A DNA stretch of 12,048 nucleotides from Anderseniella sp964390445 (GCA_964390445.1 CAYMJJ010000071.1:1-12048); one strand, 5' to 3'; positions 1-6,502 are shown, numbered from the stretch's first letter. Made by a program: numbers and translations. Notes: a model not told the origin generated them from the sequence alone.

Positions 1-44
1 ACGCGCCGTACCACGACACGGTCATGCAAAGGACGGAACTTCAT
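1..44 (-). CDS. groES: GroES co-chaperonin, 5' end only (cut by window edge)
   Basis: GroES is the 10 kDa cytosolic lid that caps the GroEL folding chamber. Only the first 14 codons lie in the window; they translate to MKFRPLHDRVVVRR, the highly typical N-terminus of bacterial GroES. A good ribosome binding site (GAGGAG, minus strand, bases 53-58) sits 8 bases before the ATG at 44. Upstream are a promoter and a CIRCE operator in the classic groE arrangement, which supports the call independently. groEL is expected just beyond the left edge. The identification is firm despite the short stretch. Confidence 0.93.
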   Translation of the reverse strand, partial: MKFRPLHDRVVVRR

Positions 45-137
45 GTGGGTTTCTCCTCGAAATACTCGTTCGGTTGTCCTTGGTGACGATCTTGCCGGGG
101 TCCGCTTCAGCTTTCGGACGGCCCCTCAAGACCGCTG

Positions 138-164
138 TTAGCACTCTCCATGGATGAGTGCCAA
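138..164 (-). promoter_or_regulatory. CIRCE operator for HrcA, controlling groES(L)
   Basis: The plus strand reads TTAGCACTC, a 9-base spacer (TCCATGGAT), then GAGTGCCAA. The CIRCE consensus is TTAGCACTC-N9-GAGTGCTAA, so 17 of 18 arm bases match and the spacer length is exact. It lies just downstream of the predicted groES start point, where bound HrcA repressor would block transcription until heat shock. The single mismatch is in the arm distal to groES. Confidence 0.95.
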
Positions 165-177
165 CAGTTGCGTTGGG

Positions 178-206
178 GATGTATGGCGCATGGCGGCAGC
201 CGTCAA
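178..206 (-). promoter_or_regulatory. groES promoter (sigma70 and/or RpoH-like)
   Basis: Read on the minus strand, TTGACG (206-201) is followed after exactly 17 bases by TACATC (183-178). Allowing one more base on each side gives CTTGAC and CCATACAT, close to the alphaproteobacterial RpoH pattern (CTTG ... CCCATNT), so the site may serve both sigma factors. An A/T run (AAAAAATTT, 227-219) just upstream of the -35 could act as an UP element. Transcription would start near 171, immediately before CIRCE. This is a motif match only. Confidence 0.7.
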
Positions 207-240
207 GGGCAATGCATCAAATTTTTTGGATTGGCAGCCG

Positions 241-331
241 GACAACGGCTTCAGGGTTAACGTGCCGAACCCGTAGCCGGGGTCCATGCAGGCAAGGTGT
301 CATGCAACCGTTCCGGCCTGCAGCCGTTGTC
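241..331. other. Possible three-way-junction RNA fold in the 61-389 gap
   Basis: A perfect 10-base inverted repeat, GACAACGGCT (241-250) and AGCCGTTGTC (322-331), encloses two further stems: GGGTT/AACCC (254-258 with 268-272) and GCAGGC/GCCTGC (288-293 with 316-321). The last stem abuts the closing stem with no gap, so the two could stack. The element ends 58 bases before the host-attachment gene and could be its leader or a small RNA on either strand. No known riboswitch family is recognised, and a 10-base inverted repeat at this spacing can occur by chance in 12 kb. Confidence 0.3.
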
Positions 332-389
332 TGACCAAGTTACGTTGACTACCCTCAACCCACACAAGACCAACAAGGCAGTCTGACCA

Positions 390-800
390 ATGAGTGTGTC
401 ATACCCCGTGCCCCACGGTGCCAATGTCATCATCGCCACTGGCGAAATGGCGAAGGTGTTCCACAACCGGGGCGACAAGGAGTACGTCACGCTTGAGCAC
501 GTGTGTGATCTGACGCCACACGACTTGCTCGACGACGGTCCGTCCGGCAAGACTCCGCCCGAAGAAAGCAAGTCCGAACTCGACGAGGCGACTTTCTCCA
601 AGCAGCTTGCCGAGTACCTCTACAAGCAGGCCCACGCCGGCAAGCTGTCCGACTTCGTGCTGATCGCCGACCCGGATACACTGGGCGAAATCAGGCCGCT
701 GCTGCACAAGGAAGTGCAGGACAAGTTGCTGTTCTCGGAAGCGAAGATACTGATCAACGCCCGCATGCACGAAATCGAGCGTTCACTGTCGAGGATGTGA
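390..800 (+). CDS. Host-attachment family protein (PF10116-like)
   Basis: The 136-residue protein resembles the 'protein required for attachment to host cells' family, small cytosolic alphaproteobacterial proteins whose fold is related to archaeal/eukaryotic release factor eRF1. Matching parts are the N-terminal strand with HGANVIIATGEMAKVF (about residues 9-24), a variable hydrophilic middle (about 43-66), and the C-terminal half FSKQLAEYLYKQAHAGK...LVLIADPDTLGEIR...LHKEVQ. Length is normal for the family. There is no signal peptide or membrane segment, so a direct adhesive role is doubtful and the biochemical function is unknown. The start is the first ATG in frame; the only Shine-Dalgarno-like bases (AAGG, about 375-378) are weak and rather far away. 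The 3' end overlaps the convergent tetR-type gene by 18 bases. Confidence 0.8.
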   Translation: MSVSYPVPHGANVIIATGEMAKVFHNRGDKEYVTLEHVCDLTPHDLLDDGPSGKTPPEESKSELDEATFSKQLAEYLYKQAHAGKLSDFVLIADPDTLGEIRPLLHKEVQDKLLFSEAKILINARMHEIERSLSRM

Positions 801-1412
801 CCCAGGCAGGCCGGCCAGTGCCGCCTGCACCAGCGACGTGACCTGCTGTTCAAGCTGGTCCGGCGGTACCGCAAAGAAGAACCCCTGCAATCCCAACGAC
901 ACCACGCCATGCACGGCGGAAAACAGCAGCCCGGCAAGTTGCCACTGCTCAGCCGGCTTGCGGTCCGGGTAGAGCCGTTCGAGCGACTTCACCACGTGGC
1001 TGATAAGCTGCACGTGCTCTTCCAGGTGCCAGTCAGGGATATTGCGGTTGATCCGCTCGCCATGCTCGAAAAGTGCAGTCCAGCGGTTGGTGTGGGTAAT
1101 GGCAAAGCGGCAGTAGGCCTGTGCCAGCCCGACCAGGCATTCCTCTGGTTCGGTTCCATCACGGACTGACGGCACGAAGCCGGCGATGGTCCGGTCAAGT
1201 TCGGCGAGCGTCCGCGAGTTTACCGCCACCACCAGCGCGTCAATGTCCTCGAACACATTGTAGATCGCGCCCAGCGAACACCCCACCTCGCGTGACAGCT
1301 CGCGCGCGCTCAGCGCCTTCAGCCCGTCGCGCGACACTGTTGCCTCCGCAGCCTCGATCAGCTGCAGACGCAACTGCAGCCTCCGCTCGATTGTCCGGGT
1401 GTTCACAGCCAT
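783..1412 (-). CDS. TetR/AcrR-family transcriptional regulator
   Basis: A 209-residue one-component repressor. The N-terminal helix-turn-helix spans about residues 12-60, with the recognition region LSARELSREVGCSLGAIYNVF (L34-F54) typical of TetR. The rest is a helical ligand-binding and dimerisation domain, with YCRFAITHTNRWTALFEHG (about 104-122) recalling WHG-type TetR C-domains. I chose the ATG at 1412 because GAGAAGG lies 8 bases before it; an in-frame ATG at 1442 would add 10 residues but lacks a clear ribosome site and falls on an operator-like palindrome. The gene is divergent from the hydrolase-acyltransferase operon, and three identical-type palindromes lie between them, so it most likely represses both itself and that operon. 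The ligand is unknown; a fatty acid or lysolipid is a guess from the neighbours. Confidence 0.9.
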   Translation of the reverse strand: MAVNTRTIERRLQLRLQLIEAAEATVSRDGLKALSARELSREVGCSLGAIYNVFEDIDALVVAVNSRTLAELDRTIAGFVPSVRDGTEPEECLVGLAQAYCRFAITHTNRWTALFEHGERINRNIPDWHLEEHVQLISHVVKSLERLYPDRKPAEQWQLAGLLFSAVHGVVSLGLQGFFFAVPPDQLEQQVTSLVQAALAGLPGSHPRQ

Positions 1413-1428
1413 CTTGTTAACCTTCTCG

Positions 1429-1441
1429 TGAACGGTGTTCA
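1429..1441. promoter_or_regulatory. Operator copy 1 (TGAAC-GGT-GTTCA), tetR-proximal
   Basis: A 13-base palindrome with 5-base arms TGAAC/GTTCA, lying 17 bases before the regulator's ATG. It has the same arms and spacer length as the two copies at 1452-1464 and 1486-1498. From its place in the regulator's leader it would serve autoregulation. Confidence 0.6.
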
Positions 1442-1450
1442 AAAAAATTA

Positions 1451-1465
1451 TTGAACAACGTTCAA
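1451..1465. promoter_or_regulatory. Operator copy 2 (TTGAAC-AAC-GTTCAA), central
   Basis: The most symmetric copy, with perfect 6-base arms around a 3-base spacer. Its left arm TTGAAC coincides with the predicted -35 of the rightward promoter. Its centre is 23 bases from copy 1 and 34 from copy 3, close to whole numbers of helical turns, so regulators bound at the sites would face the same side of the DNA. Confidence 0.65.
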
Positions 1466-1479
1466 GATTGCGCTATGTA
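1451..1479 (+). promoter_or_regulatory. Candidate promoter of the hydrolase-acyltransferase operon
   Basis: TTGAAC (1451-1456), a 17-base spacer, and TATGTA (1474-1479) make a moderate sigma70-type match. The start point would be near 1486, so operator copy 2 covers the -35 and copy 3 covers the start. That is the expected geometry for repression by steric block. The -10 matches consensus only at TAT. Confidence 0.45.
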
Positions 1480-1485
1480 GTTAAT

Positions 1486-1498
1486 TGAACAGTGTTCA
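1486..1498. promoter_or_regulatory. Operator copy 3 (TGAACA-G-TGTTCA), operon-proximal
   Basis: A perfect 6+1+6 palindrome that also fits the TGAAC-N3-GTTCA pattern of copies 1 and 2. It sits at the predicted transcription start of the rightward operon and 17 bases before the hydrolase ATG, the same distance as copy 1 from the regulator ATG. Confidence 0.6.
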
Positions 1499-1515
1499 TA
1501 AACAAGGAGAGCGCG

Positions 1516-2472
1516 ATGATCAAGTCGGCTGTAACGATTATCCGGGGCGAGCCGCTCGCGGGACTGTTCCACGGAATGACGCTGGTCATGACCGTGCTGG
1601 CAAGCCTGCTGTTCATGGCCATGCTGCCCGCCGCCGCCCATGCAAGCGCACCCAACTGGAAGATGACCACCAGCGGCGGTGTGCAGGTATGGCGTGATGA
1701 ACGCCTGCGCGGTGGCTGGCGCCTGCAGCGCCACATCTGGAGTGGCCATTGCCGCCTGCTGGACCAGGCAAACGTGCGCCGAGCCTGGGGCAGGTGTTCG
1801 TCGGTCAGCCGCACCATGACACGGCAGGCCCCGCCCAACGCATCGCGCAAGGTGGTGTTGCTGGTGCACGGCATCGCCCGTGGCCCGGCGACCTTCGGTG
1901 ACATGCCGGCCCGTCTGCGCGCCCAGGGCTATGAAACCTTCGCCATTTCCTATCCCTCGACCCGCAACTCCATCGAGGCTCATGCAGCCCAGCTCAGGCA
2001 ACTGATCCGCAGCCTGCAGCATGTCGGCGAGGTTCATTTCGTTACCCATTCGATGGGCGCTCTCGTGGTGCGCCAGCTTCTGTCGGACAAGTCGTGGCAG
2101 ACAGCTGTCAAGCCCGCCCGCCTGGTCATGATCGCCCCGCCCAACCAGGGATCTGTCATCGCCGGGATGCTGCACCACACGGCTGCGTTCAAGTCGGTCT
2201 ACGGGCCGGCGGGCCAGCAACTGACACCGCAACAGGCCCACACGCTCGCCGTTCCCGACATTCCGTTTGCCATCATTGCCGGAGGCAAATCAGATGGCTT
2301 TGGCTACAATCGCGTCCTCGACGGCGATAATGACGGTACGGTCAGGGTCGTCGAAACGCGGTTGCCGGGTGCACACGGGTTCGCCGTTTTACCTGGTCTT
2401 CACGCAAATATTGCCAAGTCAGCGCAAGCTGCCGCGCTTGTTGCCCGTTTTCTTGAATTCGGCCGTTTCTGA
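1516..2472 (+). CDS. Exported alpha/beta hydrolase (lipase/esterase-like)
   Basis: A 318-residue serine hydrolase of the alpha/beta fold, probably acting on lipid esters outside the cytoplasm. The N-terminus has a hydrophobic core (about 21-37) ending in AAAHASA, a likely signal peptidase I site near residue 43 or 45. Fold landmarks are in order: oxyanion-hole motif LVHG (116-119), nucleophile elbow THSMG with S179, acid D273 in NDGTV, and H296 in GLHAN. The elbow has Thr where GxSxG has its first Gly, seen in other lipase-like proteins. The ATG at 1516 has AAGGAG 5 bases before it; a GTG at 1492 in the same frame would fall inside the operator and is less likely. Residues 46-105 before the fold are not recognised. 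The gene starts an operon with the acyltransferase fusion 25 bases downstream. Substrate is unproven: phospholipid, triglyceride or another ester. Confidence 0.82.
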   Translation: MIKSAVTIIRGEPLAGLFHGMTLVMTVLASLLFMAMLPAAAHASAPNWKMTTSGGVQVWRDERLRGGWRLQRHIWSGHCRLLDQANVRRAWGRCSSVSRTMTRQAPPNASRKVVLLVHGIARGPATFGDMPARLRAQGYETFAISYPSTRNSIEAHAAQLRQLIRSLQHVGEVHFVTHSMGALVVRQLLSDKSWQTAVKPARLVMIAPPNQGSVIAGMLHHTAAFKSVYGPAGQQLTPQQAHTLAVPDIPFAIIAGGKSDGFGYNRVLDGDNDGTVRVVETRLPGAHGFAVLPGLHANIAKSAQAAALVARFLEFGRF

Positions 2473-2497
2473 ACGGCACCCGGAGTAGTAGGAAATC

Positions 2498-5400
2498 ATG
2501 GACCGCTCGCAATTCGATCTGTTGAAGACGACCCGCTTCCTGCCGCTGTTTCTGACCCAGGCGCTGGGCGCGCTGAACGACAACGTGTTCAAGAACGCCA
2601 TGGTCATCCTGCTGGTCTACCGGCTGGCCGAAGCTGCGGGTTACAACAAGGCCGTCATGGCCACCGTCGCTGGTGGCATCTTCATCCTGCCGTTCTTCCT
2701 GTTCTCCGCAACGGCCGGCCAGCTTGCCGACAAGTACGACAAGGCAACGCTGATCCGCTACATCAAGCTCGCCGAGATCGTCATCATGACGCTAGGTGCG
2801 GCCGCCCTGTTTGCCGGGCAGATTGTGCCGCTGTTCGTCGTGCTTTTCCTGATGGGCATGCAGTCGACATTCTTCGGGCCGCTGAAGTATTCCATCCTGC
2901 CGGTACACCTGGCCAACCATGAACTGATCGGTGCCAACTCGCTGATCGAGGCCGGCACGTTCCTTGCCATCCTGGCCGGCACCATTGCCGGCGGACTGCT
3001 CATCCTTACCGGTCACGGCGTAACCATCGTGTCGGCCCTGGTACTGGCGCTGGCCGCGCTCGGTTATCTGACCAGCCTGAAGATTCCTTCTGCGCCGGCC
3101 GCAAGCCCCAACCTCCAGATGAACTGGAACGTGGCGGCTGAAAGCTGGCGCATGGTGTCGCGTGCCTTCTCGCAGCGCTTTTCGGCGCTCACCATCCTCG
3201 GCATCTCGTGGTTCTGGCTGGTCGGGGCAACCTTCCTGTCGCTGTTTCCGGCCATCGCCAATGACATCCTTAAGGGCGACGAAACCGTCGTCACGCTGTT
3301 CCTGGTGCTGTTCACCGTCGGCGTGGCCATCGGTTCGCTGCTGTGCAACCGCCTGCTCAAGGGCAAGGTGACGGCGGTCTATGCGCCGTTTGGCGCGCTC
3401 GGAATCACAATATTCATCGCAGACTTCGCCTGGTGCCTGACGGCCTACCAGCCGCCCGCCGTCATTGCAGATCCATCCGGCCTGATCGGCGGGTTCACCT
3501 TCATGAGTGAGCTGTCCAACGTCCGGATGATGATTGACCTTGTCGGCGTGGCCATGTCGGGTGGCGTGTTCATCGTGCCGCTGTACGCCATCCTGCAGGC
3601 ATGGTCGGACGAGGAAGACCGCTCGCGCACCATCGCCGCCAACAACATCGTCAACGCCTTCTTCATGACCGCCGGTGCCGGCCTTGTCGCGCTGGCAGTG
3701 GGCTTCGGCATGACCATCGCGATGGTGCTGCTTGTCATCGCCGGCCTCAACCTGATCGTTGCCTTGTACGTCACGAAGTTGCTGCCTGACGCCATCATAA
3801 GGGCGGGCCTCAAGGCCGTGCTGAAGCTGTTCTACCGGGTCGAGGTGAAGGGGCTTGAGCACTACCAGAAGGCCGGTGATCGCGCCGTCATCGTGGTCAA
3901 CCACGTGTCGTTCCTTGATCCGGTGCTGCTGGCGGCGTTCCTGCCGGTCAAGCCGCTCTTTGCCGTCAACACCCACATCGCCAAGGCCTGGTGGGTGGCA
4001 CCTTTCCTGCGCCTCGTCGATGCGTTTCCGCTCGATCCGACCAACCCCATGGCGTTGAAGGCACTGGTGCGCGAGGTCAGGAAGGACAAGCATTGCGTGA
4101 TCTTCCCCGAAGGCCGCATCACCGTCACTGGTGCGCTGATGAAGGTGTATGACGGCCCCGGCATGATTGCCGACCAGGCCGGTGCCATGCTGGTGCCGGT
4201 GCGCATCGATGGCGCGCAGTACACCTTGTTCTCGCGGCTGAAAGGCACCGTGCGCCGCCGGCTGTTTCCGAAGATCACCCTTACCATCCAGCCGCCGCGC
4301 AAGCTGGACTTGCCGGAAGGCATGGTCGGCCGCACCCGTCGCCGCCTTGCCGGCCAGCAACTGTACGACGTGATGAGCGACATGGTCTTCGAAACCTGCA
4401 ACCGCCGCCGGTCGCTGTTCGATGCCCTGCTTGATGCCCGCGTCATTCACGGTGGCAGCCATGCCGTGCTGGAAGACATTGAGCGCAAGCCCCTGACCTA
4501 TGACCGGCTGGTGCTGGGCTCACGTATCCTCGGGGCAAAGCTTGCCCGTCTCACCAGCCGCGGCGAACGGGTCGGGCTGATGGTACCCAACTCGGCAGGC
4601 GCTGCGGTGGCGTTCTTCGCGCTGCAGTCGCACGGCCGGGTGCCAGCCATGCTCAACTTCTCTTCGGGCCTGTCCAACATGCTGGCGGCGATCGAGGCTG
4701 CAACCATCAAGACGGTGGTTACCTCGCGCCGGTTTGTTGAAGTTGCCAAGTTGCAGGATGTGACTGCGGCCTTCGAGAACAAGGTGAAGGTGGTCTACCT
4801 GGAAGATGTCAGGGAGTCCGTGTCAGGTTTCGACAAGGCATACGGCATACTCACCCAGCCGTTTGCCGATGCGATCCATTCGCACCACGGCATCAACCCC
4901 GATGAACCTGCCGTCGTGCTGTTCACCTCAGGCTCGGAAGGCACGCCCAAGGGGGTGGTGCTGAGCCATGCCAACCTGCTGGCGAACTGTTACCAACTGG
5001 CCGCCCGGGTCGACTTCAATCCGCGTGATATCGTCTTTAATGCGCTGCCGGTGTTTCATTCATTCGGCTTGACCGGAGGAACGCTGTTGCCGGTGCTCAA
5101 CGGGGTAAAAACCTTCATGTACCCCTCACCGCTGCATTACCGCATCGTGCCGGCGCTCGTTTACGATACCAGCGCCACCATCATGTTCGGTACCGATACG
5201 TTCCTGGCAGGTTATGCCCGCTCGTCCGATCCTTACGACTTCTACTCGGTGCGATATGCCTTTGCAGGCGCGGAAAAGGTCAAGGAAGAAACCCGCAAGC
5301 TCTGGAGTGACAAGTTCGGCATCCGCATCTTCGAAGGCTATGGCGCAACCGAAACTTCGCCCGCGCTGACCACCAACACTGCACAGCATTTCAAGGCCGG

Positions 5401-5926
5401 AACTGTCGGGCGTTTCCTGCCCGGCATCACCGCAACGCTTGAATCCGTCCCGGGCATTGATGTGGGTGGCAGGTTAAGCGTCAAGGGCCCCAACGTCATG
5501 CTTGGCTACCTCAAGACTGCCAATCCCGGCGTCATCGAGCCGGCCGTGGATTCAACCTACGACACCGGCGACATCGTGGATATCGACGAGCATGGCTTCG
5601 TGACGATCCTCGGCCGCGCCAAGCGCTTCGCCAAGATTGCGGGGGAGATGGTGAGCCTGACTGCGGTGGAGGGCCATGCCGCAAGCCTGTGGCCCGGCCA
5701 CCTGCACGCGGTCATTGCCGTACCCGACGCCAGGAAGGGCGAGCAGCTCGTCCTCGTGACAGGTCACGACAAGGCGACCCGTCAGGACCTGCTGGCGCAC
5801 TGCAAGCAGGCGGGCCTGAGCGAACTGATGGTCCCCAGGACGGTCATTGCGGTGAAGCAGGTCCCATTGCTCGGCACCGGCAAGATCGACTACGTGGCAG
5901 CCAGGGCATTGGCAGAGGCAGCCTGA
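2498..5926 (+). CDS. aas: LplT-PlsC-Aas fusion: lysophospholipid import and re-acylation protein
   Basis: This 1142-residue inner-membrane protein joins three activities of lysophospholipid salvage. Residues about 1-420 are a 12-helix MFS transporter like LplT, with ALNDNVFKN near the start. Residues about 430-640 are a PlsC-like acyltransferase: NHVSFLD holds the HX4D catalytic pair H469/D474, and FPEGR is at 536-540. Residues about 650-1142 are an AMP-forming acyl-ACP synthetase: P-loop FTSGSEGTPKG (809-819), YGATE (948-952), DTGD (1022-1025) and C-terminal GTGKID with K1129. All key residues are present. In E. coli, LplT and the two-domain Aas (719 residues) are separate neighbouring genes; the three-part fusion is known in other proteobacteria. 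Together the parts would flip lysophospholipid inward and re-acylate it using fatty acid activated on ACP. It follows the hydrolase by 25 bases, with AGGAA before the ATG, so it is probably co-transcribed and controlled by the TetR-type regulator. Confidence 0.93.
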   Translation: MDRSQFDLLKTTRFLPLFLTQALGALNDNVFKNAMVILLVYRLAEAAGYNKAVMATVAGGIFILPFFLFSATAGQLADKYDKATLIRYIKLAEIVIMTLGAAALFAGQIVPLFVVLFLMGMQSTFFGPLKYSILPVHLANHELIGANSLIEAGTFLAILAGTIAGGLLILTGHGVTIVSALVLALAALGYLTSLKIPSAPAASPNLQMNWNVAAESWRMVSRAFSQRFSALTILGISWFWLVGATFLSLFPAIANDILKGDETVVTLFLVLFTVGVAIGSLLCNRLLKGKVTAVYAPFGALGITIFIADFAWCLTAYQPPAVIADPSGLIGGFTFMSELSNVRMMIDLVGVAMSGGVFIVPLYAILQAWSDEEDRSRTIAANNIVNAFFMTAGAGLVALAVGFGMTIAMVLLVIAGLNLIVALYVTKLLPDAIIRAGLKAVLKLFYRVEVKGLEHYQKAGDRAVIVVNHVSFLDPVLLAAFLPVKPLFAVNTHIAKAWWVAPFLRLVDAFPLDPTNPMALKALVREVRKDKHCVIFPEGRITVTGALMKVYDGPGMIADQAGAMLVPVRIDGAQYTLFSRLKGTVRRRLFPKITLTIQPPRKLDLPEGMVGRTRRRLAGQQLYDVMSDMVFETCNRRRSLFDALLDARVIHGGSHAVLEDIERKPLTYDRLVLGSRILGAKLARLTSRGERVGLMVPNSAGAAVAFFALQSHGRVPAMLNFSSGLSNMLAAIEAATIKTVVTSRRFVEVAKLQDVTAAFENKVKVVYLEDVRESVSGFDKAYGILTQPFADAIHSHHGINPDEPAVVLFTSGSEGTPKGVVLSHANLLANCYQLAARVDFNPRDIVFNALPVFHSFGLTGGTLLPVLNGVKTFMYPSPLHYRIVPALVYDTSATIMFGTDTFLAGYARSSDPYDFYSVRYAFAGAEKVKEETRKLWSDKFGIRIFEGYGATETSPALTTNTAQHFKAGTVGRFLPGITATLESVPGIDVGGRLSVKGPNVMLGYLKTANPGVIEPAVDSTYDTGDIVDIDEHGFVTILGRAKRFAKIAGEMVSLTAVEGHAASLWPGHLHAVIAVPDARKGEQLVLVTGHDKATRQDLLAHCKQAGLSELMVPRTVIAVKQVPLLGTGKIDYVAARALAEAA

Positions 5927-5941
5927 CCGGTAAGGTCAGGC
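5921..5941. terminator. Hairpin at the aas stop codon, possible weak terminator
   Basis: GCCTGACC (5921-5928) and GGTCAGGC (5934-5941) form a perfect 8-base stem with a 5-base loop. The left arm includes the TGA stop of the fusion gene. No T run follows on either strand, so it is not a standard intrinsic terminator. It could protect the 3' end or help separate the convergent transcripts, since the minus-strand gene ends 33 bases away. Confidence 0.4.
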
Positions 5942-5973
5942 GGGCTCGCCGCGCGCTACGATTAACGCAATCA

Positions 5974-6351
5974 TCAGCGGAAGCCGACCCTGCGAATGTT
6001 GGCCTCAACCCGCTTGCCCTTCCAGTCGACGACAGCCGTTGCATCGCACCAGCGACCCTTGAACAGCTGCTTTTCCTTGTCGATCTTGAAGGTGAAGCGA
6101 ACGCAGCGTCCATCGCGCGCGACCGGGCCCCCGGTGAACACGCCGGGAATCTTCAGTTCGATACGGCAGTCGCGGGTCAGTTCCGCACCGGCGGTTTCCT
6201 GCTTGCCGCGGAAATTGCCCGAGATCGTATAGGTGCCTGGCTTGGCCCACTCGTGACCACAGTTGGCGAGTGCCGCTTCGGGGCTCGCAACAGTCATGGA
6301 ACCAGCTACTGCGATACCGGCTACAAGTTTCAGCAGGTTTGAAGAACTCAT
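5974..6351 (-). CDS. Small exported four-cysteine protein, function unknown
   Basis: The 125-residue product has a clear signal peptide: Lys at 8, hydrophobic core about 9-22, and a likely cut after ALA at residue 29. The mature part of about 96 residues is basic and contains four cysteines (C31, C62, C83, C102), enough for two disulfides in the periplasm. The alternating pattern of short polar and hydrophobic runs (YTISGNF, CRIELKI, VRFTFKI, KGRWCDA, ATAVVDW) suggests a small beta-sandwich or barrel. I do not recognise the family. I prefer the ATG at 6351, which has AGGAA 12 bases upstream, over the ATG at 6363, which leaves only 0-1 bases after AGGAA; the choice adds or removes just four residues. 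It is transcribed toward the acyltransferase gene and stands alone. Confidence 0.72.
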   Translation of the reverse strand: MSSSNLLKLVAGIAVAGSMTVASPEAALANCGHEWAKPGTYTISGNFRGKQETAGAELTRDCRIELKIPGVFTGGPVARDGRCVRFTFKIDKEKQLFKGRWCDATAVVDWKGKRVEANIRRVGFR

Positions 6352-6482
6352 GATTTCGGTCATTTCCTGTTGGTCAGTGATTCATCGTGCCGTTGAACTG
6401 CGCTTCCCTCTCATGGCAGAAAATGACCCGAATGCGACGTGCATCCCCAATGATGGGGCTGATCCATAGCGTTCGCAAGGCA

Positions 6483-6502
6483 GGTCCGGTTCCACCCCGG
6501 AC
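6483..6502. promoter_or_regulatory. Inverted repeat copy A, GGTCCG-N8-CCGGAC
   Basis: A 20-base element whose arms pair as GTCCGG/CCGGAC around a 7-base loop, followed by AAAATTTT. The same layout recurs at 6578-6597, 95 bases away, about nine helical turns. Both are upstream of the aminotransferase gene, so a regulator binding pair is possible. No regulator family can be assigned. Confidence 0.35.

Noticed and set aside
345..373. Promoter from TTGACT at 345-350 for the host-attachment gene
   Set aside because: The expected -10 position reads GACCAA, which is not a credible hexamer, so no promoter is claimed for this gene.
1413..1442. ATG at 1442 as the start of the tetR-type gene
   Set aside because: It falls on operator copy 1 and lacks a ribosome site. 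The ATG at 1412 has GAGAAGG 8 bases upstream.
1492..1515. GTG at 1492 as the hydrolase start
   Set aside because: It lies inside operator copy 3 and has no ribosome site, while the ATG at 1516 has AAGGAG at good distance and opens into a signal peptide.
1462..2241. A 259-codon minus-strand frame across the hydrolase gene
   Set aside because: It covers the operator region and the antisense of a hydrolase with a full catalytic triad, and its product resembles nothing.
2792..4462. A 556-codon open frame on the minus strand inside the acyltransferase fusion gene
   Set aside because: It is fully antisense to a gene with intact domains and motifs. Its product is rich in His, Asp, Gly and Gln with no fold signature, as expected of the reverse frame of GC-rich coding DNA.
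5689..6342. A 217-codon plus-strand frame running from the end of the fusion gene across the four-cysteine gene
   Set aside because: It overlaps the 3' end of the fusion gene in another frame and is antisense to a gene with a clear signal peptide. Its product looks like random GC-rich translation.
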